Shown: positions 53,364-61,778 of the stretch, piece after piece | How the letters are laid out: each line of letters starts with the position of its first letter | Position numbering within the stretch: the first letter of the stretch is position 1 | Assembly: GCA_902779445.1 (NCBI GenBank) | Contig: CACZBM010000002.1 | Coordinates: 1 to 64,000, forward strand | DNA length: 64,000 bases | Reading direction: 5' to 3' | Origin: an uncultured Lachnospiraceae bacterium | GTDB taxonomy: Bacteria > Bacillota > Clostridia > Lachnospirales > Lachnospiraceae | Position numbers and translations under genes: made by a program | Notes under the pieces: model-generated | What the model was told of the DNA's origin: nothing | Seen by the model: only the letters and a program-made list of their open reading frames with translations | The model's database searches: none

Positions 53364-53482
53364 GCTGACTAATCTATTTCGGGCTGTGAGAAAACGCCGG
53401 CACTTATGCCCTGTATTTTAGGGCATTAGTACCGCTGCGTTTTCGGCCCAGAGCAAGAGCGTCCCGAAATAGATTGGTCAGC
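53364..53482. repeat. Palindromic element with 20-bp arms (family D)
   Basis: GCTGACTAATCTATTTCGGG and CCCGAAATAGATTGGTCAGC, one mismatch. Outer GTCGT/ACGAC at 53355-53359 and 53487-53491. Inside lies a TGCCCT-gtatttt-AGGGCA hairpin and GAAAACGCC/GCGTTTTC pairs. Not coding. Confidence 0.82.
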
Positions 53483-53550
53483 AGGAACGACGTCATTTTA
53501 TTTGAAATGCATCAGTCAGCGAACACAACGGGTTTTATATTAAGAACACT

Positions 53551-54801
53551 ATGAAGATCGTATTATTCAAAAATACTATAGAAAGCCAGGAGTTCTTTTC
53601 GTTTGAGCTAGCTAAATGCTTTAAGGCTATGGGGCATGAGATATTTATCTATGACTGTGCCGATCCCATTACAAGCAAGAAGATCCTTGATAAATTCGTA
53701 GAGATCGGGAATACAGTTTTCCTGTCCTTTAATTTTAACGGAATGATAAATGATCCCCTGCTCTGCGAGAAAAACGGGAAGGACCCCGTATATCTTAAGA
53801 AAACCGGCATTCCAATTATAAATATAGTGGTTGATCATCCATATTATTACCACAGGGAATTTGTGAATATCCCCGAAAAATATATCCAGATCTCAATAGA
53901 CGAAAACCACAGGGATTATATGCGGCGTTTTTTCCCGGAGATCAATGCAGAGAACATAGTTTATCTCGGAGGAACACAGCTGATCCCTTATGTATCCGGC
54001 ACGTTTGAACCGGGATCAGAAAAAGTGACTGCCGGAAAAAACGACCTTATTCCTTTCTTTGATAGAAAGAATGATATCATCTTCTGCGGCAACTATATGA
54101 AGCCGGAATACTTTGAAAAATATCTTAAGGGCTGTGATAAGACCGTCATTGATTTTTATCACGGGATCCTTGCGGCGCTTAAGAAAGAGCCTCACCGCAC
54201 TCTTGAAGATGTTGCAATAGAAAGGATCGTGGGAGAATTCGGAGATGACGCCAATGATGCATATCTAAGAGACTGTCTGGAAAACATGATATTCCTTGAT
54301 CTTCAGATACGGCATTTCTTCAGGGGTATGGCTGTTTCGGCAATCGCTGATGCCGGTTATAAGATAACAGTTTATGGAGCCGGATATGATGAGCTTCCAT
54401 GCAGCCATCCTGAAAATATCATAAATATGGGAAATGTTGATTCAGTTACCTGCCTGAAGGCAATTGCCAATGCAAGAGTATCCCTTAACATCATGCCATG
54501 GTTTAAGAAAGGCGGTCATGACAGAGTTTATAATACATGCTTAAACGGGGCATTGTGTCTGTCTGACACTTCCGAAGCACTTTTGCGTCAGTTTACCGAT
54601 GGAAAAGATATTGTATTCTATGGCCTTGAAAACTTAAGAGATTTTAAGGACGGGATTGCAGGAAAATATGCATATCTGTTTGATAATATAAATGAAATGA
54701 AGGATATTGCTGAAGCAGGGTATGAAAATGCCCTTAAAAACCACACCTGGTCTTCAAGGGCTGTTGAACTTGAATGCATAATGAAAAAGGCCTTAGTATA
54801 G
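53551..54801 (+). CDS. CgeB-like glycosyltransferase
   Basis: 416 residues, soluble. It has the DUF3880/CgeB type of layout: an N-terminal Rossmann half (VLFKNTIESQEFFSFELAKCFKAMGHEIFIYD, then PIINIVVDHPYYYH) and a C-terminal GT-B half with YGAGYDELPCSHPENIINMGNVDSVTCLKAIANARVSLNIMPWFKKGGHDRVYNTCLNGALCLSDT, the last part being the nucleotide-sugar contact of family members. Proteins of this type glycosylate spore coat, flagellin or surface molecules. A flagellin link would fit this motile organism but is not shown. The gene stands alone, with weak ribosome binding, and overlaps the convergent PH-like gene by 9 bp. Confidence 0.8.
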   Translation: MKIVLFKNTIESQEFFSFELAKCFKAMGHEIFIYDCADPITSKKILDKFVEIGNTVFLSFNFNGMINDPLLCEKNGKDPVYLKKTGIPIINIVVDHPYYYHREFVNIPEKYIQISIDENHRDYMRRFFPEINAENIVYLGGTQLIPYVSGTFEPGSEKVTAGKNDLIPFFDRKNDIIFCGNYMKPEYFEKYLKGCDKTVIDFYHGILAALKKEPHRTLEDVAIERIVGEFGDDANDAYLRDCLENMIFLDLQIRHFFRGMAVSAIADAGYKITVYGAGYDELPCSHPENIINMGNVDSVTCLKAIANARVSLNIMPWFKKGGHDRVYNTCLNGALCLSDTSEALLRQFTDGKDIVFYGLENLRDFKDGIAGKYAYLFDNINEMKDIAEAGYENALKNHTWSSRAVELECIMKKALV

Positions 54802-55197
54802 GTTTTCCATCATTTTATTTATCATCACTTCAAAGTTGTTGGCCTGAGGCATCTTCCCAACCTTATAATTCTTTGAACCATGTACGGTAACTTTATTATT
54901 TTTCCCCACTTCTATTGATCTAACCTCTGCAAGGGGTATCTGATACTTGATCTCATTACCGTGTTTAACGACGATATAATGCTTAGTGACAACCACACTG
55001 GTAACACAAAGCTGGGCTTTGAGCCATATAAATACGGTCAAAAAGAACCATACAAGTCCAAAACCCACCTGAGCCAAAAATACTCCTGCCGCCCTGCAAG
55101 TAAAAAACATGATAGCCATGAAACACTCAGCAACTATCATGTTTATTATTGGCATGTCATCTACAACAAAATTGCCTTTTACCTTAACTGTAGGCAT
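54793..55197 (-). CDS. Two-helix membrane protein with PH-like domain
   Basis: 134 residues. Two membrane helices (about residues 18-37 and 42-62) are followed by a short beta-rich cytosolic part (VVVTKHYIVVKHGNEIKYQIPLAEVRSIEVGKNNKVTVHGS), which has the look of the bacterial PH/YdbS-like (DUF304) fold. The role is unknown. It lies 14 bp downstream of the 77-residue FliM-motif gene and shares its promoter. AAGGGA precedes the ATG. Confidence 0.72.
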   Translation of the reverse strand: MPTVKVKGNFVVDDMPIINMIVAECFMAIMFFTCRAAGVFLAQVGFGLVWFFLTVFIWLKAQLCVTSVVVTKHYIVVKHGNEIKYQIPLAEVRSIEVGKNNKVTVHGSKNYKVGKMPQANNFEVMINKMMENLY

Positions 55198-55211
55198 AAC
55201 GAACGATCCCT

Positions 55212-55445
55212 TTAATTTGCCATTGAGGCAATAAGCGCATCTATTTCAGCCTGGCTAAGGACACGGCCATCATCTCCGCCTCCGCCAGCAGGTGCCGCAG
55301 CAGCAGGCGCAGGTTCGGACGCAGCAGCAGGCGTAGGATCAGGTGTCGGGATTACCGGCGAATGAGCCTGTGCCTGTGATGAGTTACCCATTATACTGGC
55401 AAATAAAGCCTGTTGTTCGGGACTGAGTCCGCTTAAATTATCCAT
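55212..55445 (-). CDS. Short Ala/Pro-rich protein ending in a FliM/FliY-type CheY-binding motif
   Basis: 77 residues. The N-terminus forms a short helix (LSGLSPEQQALFASIMGN). The middle is a disordered Pro/Ala/Gly linker (residues 25-60). The C-terminus reads RVLSQAEIDALIASM, close to the LSQxEIDALL motif that opens FliM and FliY of the flagellar switch and binds phosphorylated CheY. Here the motif is at the end of a small protein with no switch domain. A role as CheY-P sink or competitor is a plausible inference in a genome with many chemoreceptors. AAAGGA precedes the ATG and a strong promoter lies upstream. Confidence 0.72.
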   Translation of the reverse strand: MDNLSGLSPEQQALFASIMGNSSQAQAHSPVIPTPDPTPAAASEPAPAAAAPAGGGGDDGRVLSQAEIDALIASMAN

Positions 55446-55488
55446 ATAACTCTATCCTTTGATCGAAAATTAGTCAGAATTACAGTAA

Positions 55489-55517
55489 ATGATAATATTT
55501 TCTGTACAATTTGTCAA
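55489..55517 (-). promoter_or_regulatory. Strong SigmaA promoter of the FliM-motif gene
   Basis: Minus strand TTGACA (55517-55512), 17-bp spacer, TATCAT (55494-55489). The -35 is consensus. It should drive the FliM-motif gene and the PH-like gene. Confidence 0.8.
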
Positions 55518-55568
55518 ATAACAGCCGATAGCAGTCAAACACAGGCATCCGCTTTCCTGCAGAATCTT

Positions 55569-55994
55569 TTACAGATTTTCAGGCCCGAAAGAATAAGGAA
55601 GTAATTCTGAAAGAGTAACCGTCTTGACTTCTCCCTTATCATTGGCTGTAATTATAATAAAGGAATCCGGATCACAGTATTCCACCATAACCTGCCTGCA
55701 AACTCCGCAGGGGAAACAGAAGTCGCCTATCTCCCTATCCGGTCCTCCTACAATGGCAATAGCCTTGAATTTCGTCTTTCCTTCCGACACTGCTTTAAAG
55801 AATGCGGTTCTTTCAGCACAGATATTGGGAGAAAGCGCAGCGTTCTGGATATTACATCCTGTGTAGATCTCATCATCTGCTGTTAACAGTGCAGCTCCTA
55901 CTGCAAATTCCACATAGGGAATATATGAGTATTTCTGCATTTCATGAGCAGTGGCTATTAATTTAGCAGTCATTTCACTGCTTATTTCAATCAT
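55569..55994 (-). CDS. cdd: Cytidine deaminase
   Basis: 141 residues, tetrameric small form. It turns cytidine and deoxycytidine into uridine forms in pyrimidine salvage. The zinc site is complete: CAERTAFF (Cys and the proton-shuttle Glu) and PCGVCRQ (two Cys), with the substrate region FAVGAALLTADDEIYTGCNIQNAA. It overlaps the small membrane-protein gene upstream by 8 bp, so it is translationally coupled to it. Confidence 0.96.
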   Translation of the reverse strand: MIEISSEMTAKLIATAHEMQKYSYIPYVEFAVGAALLTADDEIYTGCNIQNAALSPNICAERTAFFKAVSEGKTKFKAIAIVGGPDREIGDFCFPCGVCRQVMVEYCDPDSFIIITANDKGEVKTVTLSELLPYSFGPENL

Positions 55995-56172
55995 CGTCTT
56001 TCTTCCTCTTTTTCTCTTTTCTTAAAAAATTTTCAGTATTTATACTAAATATAATATCTTTTTCAACATAATTATCGGCAGAGCTTGCATTGCTCACAGG
56101 TTTCATGCTTTTATAGCAGAGCCAGGCCACAAGAACCGTAACTACAATGGCACAGATTAAAACCATAAACAT
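55987..56172 (-). CDS. Small single-helix membrane protein
   Basis: 61 residues. A hydrophobic N-terminal helix (MFMVLICAIVVTVLVAWLCYK) is followed by a polar segment and a strongly basic tail (FLRKEKKRKKDDD). A GAGGTGATT ribosome binding site lies before the ATG, 18 bp after the zinc-ribbon gene. No family is recognised. The tight spacing on both sides supports a real gene. Confidence 0.62.
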   Translation of the reverse strand: MFMVLICAIVVTVLVAWLCYKSMKPVSNASSADNYVEKDIIFSINTENFLRKEKKRKKDDD

Positions 56173-56190
56173 CTATAATCACCTCGTTTT

Positions 56191-57243
56191 CTATGATACG
56201 CTCCAGATCATGGAGAAAATAATAAAGCTTGCTATAAAGGTTGCAACTGAGATCAGCGTCAGCTTTAATTTACTTACAGGCAGATCTCCTATAAACTTAC
56301 CGGTCTGACCATTCATGGCAAAGGTCCACTTCTTTCCGTTCCAGTTTGTGGTGAGCAGCCATACGGGAAGCAGGGCATATTTTGTATCATTGAAATTTAC
56401 ATCTATTTTTTCATGCTTCGTACTAAATCCGCTATGTTTTATGGTGTTATGGAGCTTTTTTTTCACGGATTCCTTCACTCTGCTTCCGGCCCTGTCCAGT
56501 TCGTCCTCCAGCTTTACATCGAATTTTTCCGCCATAAATCCGGGAAGATAGGCAGTTGTGAATTTTTCAAGTTTATCGAATTTATAAGGCTCTATGGAAT
56601 CCATAAGGTCATCCGCCATTCTTACTGACGCATCAGTGGGCACATTGGTGAAACCTATCCGGCCTTTTCTGTCCACCTTATAGTATTCCGTTATTTCATA
56701 ATTACCTTCATCATGCTTGTCATAGGCTTCATATTCACCTTCGGCATCGGCTGTTCCGTTAAACAGCCAGAATGGTACATATACACCCTGTATCTCTTCT
56801 ACCTGATTTGAAGCAATAAAGTCCTTTGGCAGAAGGAACTTGCCGCTATAATATCCTTTATACTTTTCAATCGCCTGTTTTTTAGTAAATGCGAAGGGCA
56901 CTACATAGTCCGGTCTTAATGCACCGCTGAACTGTACGGGTGCCACGGTCTGGTTTCCGCAGTAAGGACACCTCATAACAGCAGTATTTGCGTCGGTAAT
57001 AAGCTCGGCACCGCAGGATGAACAGTTATAGCCTCTCATTGAGCTCTCTTCCTCTTCACCCCATCCCTTACTTTCGTCTTTTTCACCGATCTTCTGTTCC
57101 TTTTCAGCGAAGAACTTTTCCACTTCTTCCCTTGTAAACAGGGAATCACAGTATTCGCACTGGAGCTTCCCTTTAGTGGGATTGAATACCATGGAACCGC
57201 CGCATTCCGGGCAGCTAAACGACATCAATGAATGATCCGCCAT
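56191..57243 (-). CDS. Two-zinc-ribbon membrane-linked protein
   Basis: 350 residues. Two zinc ribbons are present: CPECGGSMVF with CEYCDSL (residues 10-40), and CSSCGAELI with CPYCGNQT (about 74-98). A body of about 200 residues (RPDYVVPFAFTKKQAIEKYKGYY, GVYVPFWLFNGTADAEGEYEAYD) follows and one membrane helix ends the protein (about 325-345). Similar proteins are annotated as TFIIB-type zinc ribbon or replication-restart-like without evidence; the function is unknown. GGAGG lies 13 bases before the ATG. It heads a three-gene operon with the small membrane protein and cdd. Confidence 0.85.
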   Translation of the reverse strand: MADHSLMSFSCPECGGSMVFNPTKGKLQCEYCDSLFTREEVEKFFAEKEQKIGEKDESKGWGEEEESSMRGYNCSSCGAELITDANTAVMRCPYCGNQTVAPVQFSGALRPDYVVPFAFTKKQAIEKYKGYYSGKFLLPKDFIASNQVEEIQGVYVPFWLFNGTADAEGEYEAYDKHDEGNYEITEYYKVDRKGRIGFTNVPTDASVRMADDLMDSIEPYKFDKLEKFTTAYLPGFMAEKFDVKLEDELDRAGSRVKESVKKKLHNTIKHSGFSTKHEKIDVNFNDTKYALLPVWLLTTNWNGKKWTFAMNGQTGKFIGDLPVSKLKLTLISVATFIASFIIFSMIWSVS

Positions 57244-57319
57244 TTTAAAATCGTTTCCTCCTTATAATTAGTTTATTTTTTTTATCCCGGGATTAGTCCA
57301 TGGGATATAAAGAATCATA

Positions 57320-57348
57320 TTGACTTAAAAAAGTATTTGGTTTATCCT
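57320..57348 (+). promoter_or_regulatory. Promoter of tRNA-Gly
   Basis: TTGACT (57320-57325), 17-bp spacer, TATCCT (57343-57348). Predicted start near 57355, leaving a 5' leader of about seven bases. Confidence 0.72.
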
Positions 57349-57361
57349 TTACTAGAATTAA

Positions 57362-57432
57362 GCAGCGTTAGTACATCGGTAGTATATCAGCTTCCCAAGC
57401 TGAGGAGGCGGGTCCGACTCCCGTACGCTGCT
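57362..57432 (+). tRNA. tRNA-Gly (anticodon CCC)
   Basis: 71 nt cloverleaf. Acceptor GCAGCGT pairs with ACGCTGC, the anticodon stem TCAGC/GCTGA holds loop TTCCCAA (anticodon CCC, 57394-57396), and the T-arm is GCGGGTCCGACTCCCGT. Reads GGG glycine codons. CCA is not encoded (discriminator T). Confidence 0.93.
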
Positions 57433-57492
57433 TTTATAATGCTCAGAAATTGCGGGAGTTGCGAAGCAACGGAGCAATTTCTGTATTATAAA
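57433..57492. terminator. Bidirectional palindromic terminator after tRNA-Gly
   Basis: TTTTATAAT and AGAAATTGC pair with GCAATTTCT and ATTATAAAA around a TTGC-GAA-GCAA centre. It sits between the tRNA and the convergent flavodiiron gene and could serve both. Confidence 0.65.
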
Positions 57493-57501
57493 AACATTGT
57501 T

Positions 57502-58656
57502 TTATTTCAGCAGTGCATCTGCCATATCTTCTACCGCCTTGCGGCTGTCGTTATTCAGAGCAGACTTTATCGTAACTACGGGCTCTACGAAGGTGATCTC
57601 TTTACTCTTTTCAAACATTCCTTTAATGACCTTTGCGGCCATGGGAGCCCAGGTGCCGTTCTCTATGATACCGATCTTCCTCTTCTGGTAATTCCTTTCT
57701 AAAAGCGCATCAATGAACGTCCTCATGAAGGGGAATACATCTCCGTTATATGTAGGTGTAGCGAGAACGATCCTGTCATATCTGAAAGCATCCTCTACAG
57801 CTTCCGCCATATCATCCCTTGCAAGATCTGTTACCACAACTTTGGGAGCACCTTTTTTATTAAGCAGTTCTTCCAGGAGAAGGGCTGCTTCCTTTGTATT
57901 TCCGTATACTGAATTATAGGCAATGAGTATTCCCTCATTTTCAGGTGTATAACTTGACCATTTATTATAAAGATCCAGGTAATATCCGAGATTATCTGTG
58001 AGTATGGGTCCGTGAAGAGGACAGATGATCTCAATATCAAGTCCTGATGCAGCTTTAAGAAGATTCTGCGCCTGAACACCGTATTTACCGACTATTCCAA
58101 AGTAATAACGTCTTGCTTCACAGGCCCAGTCTTCATCAACATCTAGAGCTCCGAATTTACCGAAGGCATCGGCAGAGAAAAGAACCTTTTCGGGAGTCAT
58201 ATAGGAAACCATGACTTCCGGCCAGTGAACCATGGGTGCGAACACAAAGGTAAGTGTACTTTTTCCTGTTTCCAGAGTATCCCCGTTCTTTACTACAAGC
58301 TTTTTCATATCGGAAGGAAGTGCGAAAAACTGCCCCATCATATTAAAAGTCTGGGCATTTCCCACAACCGTGGTATCCGGATATTTATCCAGAAAATTCT
58401 TGATATTGGCGGAATGATCAGGTTCCATATGGGATACCACGAGATAATCCGGTTTCTTTCCCTCAAGAACACCTTCGATATTTTTCAGCCATTCATCTTT
58501 GAAATTGATGTCAACAGTGTCCATTACCACTGTATTCTCATCCAGAATGACATAAGAATTGTAGGCCATTCCGTTTGGAACGTCGTACTGTCCTTCGAAA
58601 AGGTCAACCTCGTGATCATTCACTCCTACATACTTTACTGTGTCTGTGATCTTCAT
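57502..58656 (-). CDS. Flavodiiron protein (A-type flavoprotein)
   Basis: 384 residues. The N-terminal metallo-beta-lactamase-like domain keeps the diiron ligands (SHMEPDHSANI with His, Glu, Asp, His; VHWPE; SADAFG; PLHGP). The C-terminal flavodoxin domain has the FMN loop YNSVYGNTKEAA and ATPTYNGDVFPFM. It lacks a rubredoxin tail. In anaerobes these enzymes reduce oxygen to water or nitric oxide to N2O and act in oxidative protection. Transcribed alone, convergent to tRNA-Gly. GAAAGGAC precedes the ATG. Confidence 0.95.
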   Translation of the reverse strand: MKITDTVKYVGVNDHEVDLFEGQYDVPNGMAYNSYVILDENTVVMDTVDINFKDEWLKNIEGVLEGKKPDYLVVSHMEPDHSANIKNFLDKYPDTTVVGNAQTFNMMGQFFALPSDMKKLVVKNGDTLETGKSTLTFVFAPMVHWPEVMVSYMTPEKVLFSADAFGKFGALDVDEDWACEARRYYFGIVGKYGVQAQNLLKAASGLDIEIICPLHGPILTDNLGYYLDLYNKWSSYTPENEGILIAYNSVYGNTKEAALLLEELLNKKGAPKVVVTDLARDDMAEAVEDAFRYDRIVLATPTYNGDVFPFMRTFIDALLERNYQKRKIGIIENGTWAPMAAKVIKGMFEKSKEITFVEPVVTIKSALNNDSRKAVEDMADALLK

Positions 58657-58690
58657 GAAAATAACCGTCCTTTCGTATTGACTTTATACA

Positions 58691-58741
58691 CCCTCATCAG
58701 TCAGCACTTCGTGCTGCCAGCTTCTCCCATAGGGAGAAGCC
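58691..58741 (+). repeat. Family H two-hairpin repeat
   Basis: CCCTCATCAGT, then CAGCAC-TTC-GTGCTG and GCTTCTCCC-ATA-GGGAGAAGC. Related to 11231-11275 and 11309-11356 with paired substitutions in the stems. Confidence 0.8.
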
Positions 58742-58800
58742 GTTTAAATCTCTTGATTTTTGAAATACTCTATAGTAAACTAAGAAAGCTGTTTAACAGT

Positions 58801-58873
<73 letters not shown>

Positions 58874-58892
58874 TGCTATGAAACCTTGCTAT

Positions 58893-58993
58893 GCCATCTT
58901 AGCGAGGTTCTTTCGAGCTTAGATGGCTTGTACAACGGAGTTCTTAGTGAAGCGAGATCATCCTGATCGAAGCTGAACTTAGAACTCCGTTGT
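58893..58993. terminator. Two hairpins after tRNA-Thr, family E palindrome
   Basis: GCCATCT/AGATGGC (58893-58927), then ACAACGGAGTTCTTAG and CTTAGAACTCCGTTGT (58932-58993, one mismatch) with an inner GATC-ATCCT-GATC. It is followed by TTTCCTATTTTATCC on the plus strand. It lies between the convergent tRNA and hybrid kinase gene. Confidence 0.6.
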
Positions 58994-59006
58994 TTCCTAT
59001 TTTATC

Positions 59007-61778
59007 CTATTCCAGCTCACCCACCAACTCCTCAATCTTCTCCTCATCCATCATATCCGCTGCATCATAGATCTTACTTAATATCTTGCTCTTTTCTTCG
59101 CTCTGCCTGTATTCCTTCATAAGTGTGATGGTATCCTTGACAGAGTCAAAGTCAAAGTTCTCAACAGCAGTTTTTATGTCTGAAATGTAGTTATCAAACA
59201 TTTCCTTACTCATCCGTTCCTTAATATCGTTCGGAATATCAGAATTCTCCATTTCAGTTAAGTTTTTACCGAAATTCTTGAAAATATCAGCCATTGACTC
59301 CTTAAGTTCTCTGTAATCCTTTAATAATTCAGGCGTCTTTGCCCTGATCTCATCAATATTCCGTTCATTACCGCATCTTTCAAGATATTCTGCTTTTTGT
59401 GAAAGCCATACTGCACCCACAAGTCTCGCGGAGCTCTTCAGGGCATGAACCTTAACAGTATAGTTCTCCATATCTTCCTGAATAAAATACTTCTCTATCT
59501 CAGCTGACCTTTCGTCTATGGTCTTATAGAACAGAGTTGCGGTTTCTCTGAGAAGCTCCTTACTGCCGCATCCTGCGATCGCCACATTGTAAATGAGGTT
59601 TTCCGCATCCTGGTAAGCCTTCTCAAAAGCATCATCGTCGGCTACACCCTCTTCAACATCATTCTCTTCCTCTCCCTCAGCAAGAATAGATATCTTCTCT
59701 GCCGGGAGATACTTGAGGATCATCTCTTCAAGCTCCGTAGGTGATACAGGCTTTGACAGATAATCATTAAATCCGTATGAGCGGTACAGTTCTCTGGAAC
59801 CTGCTCCGGCATTAGCTGTAAATGCAATACATGGAACGCCCAGGCTCAGGTTCTCTTCCATTTCGTTAAGGATCTCCAAGGTCTCTACACCGTCCATCTT
59901 GGGCATACGGTGATCAATGAAGAGGATATCATATTCCCTCTTCTTAACCATTTCAATTGCTTCAAATCCACTCAGGCATGTGTCGATCTTGATCTTAGTC
60001 TTCTTAAGAAGTCCCTTAAATACCGTAAGGTTCATCTCTGTGTCATCTACTACAAGTAAACGGGCGTTAGGAGCTCTGAAGAGCTCTTTATACTTACTCT
60101 GTGAAGAAATGGCTTTCTTATACTCTTCAGCAAAGTCTCCCATGGGACTCCAGTCAGACACACCCTGTTTTATGTCAAAGAAGAACCTGGAACCTTTTCC
60201 GTAGGTACTTTCAACCTGAAGCTTAGTATCCATGAGATATAACAGATTCTTAACGATACTTAACCCAAGTCCGGTACCTTCAATACTCTTATTTCTCTCT
60301 TCATCCACTCTCTCAAAGGGTGAAAACAGCCTTTCTATATCTTCTTCTTTGATACCTATACCCGTATCGGAAACGCTTACCTTAAGCATTATCTCCTGCT
60401 GGGAGATCTTTTCACCGGAAAGATTAAAGGTTACTGTACCTCTTTCCGTATATTTAACTGCATTCGTAAGGATATTTAAGATACACTGCATTACCCTCTC
60501 TTCGTCTCCGTTAAGTACGGAAGGAAGTGAAGGATCTGCCTTGACTTCAAACTTTAGACCCTTATTATGCGCACGGACAGCGATCATACTCACAAGATCA
60601 GAGATCATAAAGCTGGTCTTATAGTCCTTAGGGATGATCTCCATCTTTCCGGCTTCAATCTTTGAAAAATCAAGGATGTCATTAATAAGGTTAAGAAGAG
60701 TCTTTCCGGCATTATTGATATTGCTGGCATATTCCAGGATATGCTCATTATCTGTTTCGCGGATGATCATCTCATCCATTCCGAGAACCGCATTTATGGG
60801 AGTTCTTATCTCGTGGGACATGCTTGCAAGGAATGAGCTCTTAGCCTTATTCGCTTCTTCCGCGATCTTCTTTGCTTTTCTTAACTCTTCGCTCTCATTT
60901 GCTTTTTCGGCAGTGATTATGAGATACAGTGTACCAATGGCAAAGAGTACAAGCATGAATCCATATACGAAAATAATGAGATAACTAACCTTTGATAATC
61001 CACCGGTAACATTTTCTGCAGGCATATAGCCTTCGATACGGAAGCCGGTATTGGGGATCTCGGCCATGAAGAAAGCATATTCTTCATCATCGATAGTACC
61101 TAATCCTGCTGCTGAGGATGAAAGATCCATCCTGCCGCTGAGATCCCGATATACAGCCTTAAATTCTTCGCTATTGAAATTATTAGCTTCAGATCTGGTA
61201 ACATCGCTGAAGGACATGATAACATTGCCGTCTCTCGTGGTAATAACGACTTTTCTGTTATCTGAAGAATTGATATTGATGTTCCTGCTCATGGCAACAT
61301 CATCATACAGTTTATAGATTACATATTTTACGTTTTTTCCGTCATACACGGGACAGGTGAAAATCATTCCCTTTCCTTCGGAATAACTGATATTCCTGTT
61401 TCCCCTAAATGCATCCTGAATACCGGGATAATCTGCGGCACTTAAAGATTCTCCGCTAACCGCCTTACCGTTTAACGCAAGGATACCCATGGATTCATGT
61501 TCATCAACCATAGCAACAGCATCAAGAGAGTGCTTTCCGGCGATTCCCTGTTTCTCAATAAATCTGGAGATATAGCTTAAATTATCGATCTCCTTAAAAA
61601 ACTCATCAGAAGCAACTTCTGCAGTAAGATCGGCCTGTACAGAAACCTGGTCCATAATATATGAATTGGTCAGGTCTTTAAGCCGTGACTGCAAAAGTAT
61701 CCCGGAGCTTAAAAGAACCACTATGAATAAAAGCCACACTATGATGACTCTTATTAATTCATCCTTCCTTCTGTGCAT
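59007..61778 (-). CDS. Hybrid sensor histidine kinase with receiver and HPt domains
   Basis: 923 residues. Membrane helix (about 10-30), a Cache-like outside domain (about 35-255), helix (264-289), HisKA with SHEIRTP (His322), an HATPase_c domain (NAVKYTERG, SDTGIGIKEED, EGTGLGLSIVKNL), a receiver domain (LLVVDDTEMN, phosphoacceptor Asp622 in FIDHRMPKMDG) and a C-terminal HPt domain (HALKSSARLVGA, His778). A complete phosphorelay up to a separate response regulator, which is not in the window. The gene overlaps the BMP-type gene upstream by 20 bp, so the binding proteins and the kinase are one operon. Confidence 0.95.
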   Translation of the reverse strand: MHRRKDELIRVIIVWLLFIVVLLSSGILLQSRLKDLTNSYIMDQVSVQADLTAEVASDEFFKEIDNLSYISRFIEKQGIAGKHSLDAVAMVDEHESMGILALNGKAVSGESLSAADYPGIQDAFRGNRNISYSEGKGMIFTCPVYDGKNVKYVIYKLYDDVAMSRNININSSDNRKVVITTRDGNVIMSFSDVTRSEANNFNSEEFKAVYRDLSGRMDLSSSAAGLGTIDDEEYAFFMAEIPNTGFRIEGYMPAENVTGGLSKVSYLIIFVYGFMLVLFAIGTLYLIITAEKANESEELRKAKKIAEEANKAKSSFLASMSHEIRTPINAVLGMDEMIIRETDNEHILEYASNINNAGKTLLNLINDILDFSKIEAGKMEIIPKDYKTSFMISDLVSMIAVRAHNKGLKFEVKADPSLPSVLNGDEERVMQCILNILTNAVKYTERGTVTFNLSGEKISQQEIMLKVSVSDTGIGIKEEDIERLFSPFERVDEERNKSIEGTGLGLSIVKNLLYLMDTKLQVESTYGKGSRFFFDIKQGVSDWSPMGDFAEEYKKAISSQSKYKELFRAPNARLLVVDDTEMNLTVFKGLLKKTKIKIDTCLSGFEAIEMVKKREYDILFIDHRMPKMDGVETLEILNEMEENLSLGVPCIAFTANAGAGSRELYRSYGFNDYLSKPVSPTELEEMILKYLPAEKISILAEGEEENDVEEGVADDDAFEKAYQDAENLIYNVAIAGCGSKELLRETATLFYKTIDERSAEIEKYFIQEDMENYTVKVHALKSSARLVGAVWLSQKAEYLERCGNERNIDEIRAKTPELLKDYRELKESMADIFKNFGKNLTEMENSDIPNDIKERMSKEMFDNYISDIKTAVENFDFDSVKDTITLMKEYRQSEEKSKILSKIYDAADMMDEEKIEELVGELE

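Larger units (their letters stand above)
53112..53550. other. Gene-free divergent region between parE and the glycosyltransferase
   Basis: It holds the parE promoter (53155-53183), a GCTGGCAG/CTGCCAGC hairpin around 53230-53265, and the palindrome at 53364-53482. No gene is apparent. Confidence 0.6.
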
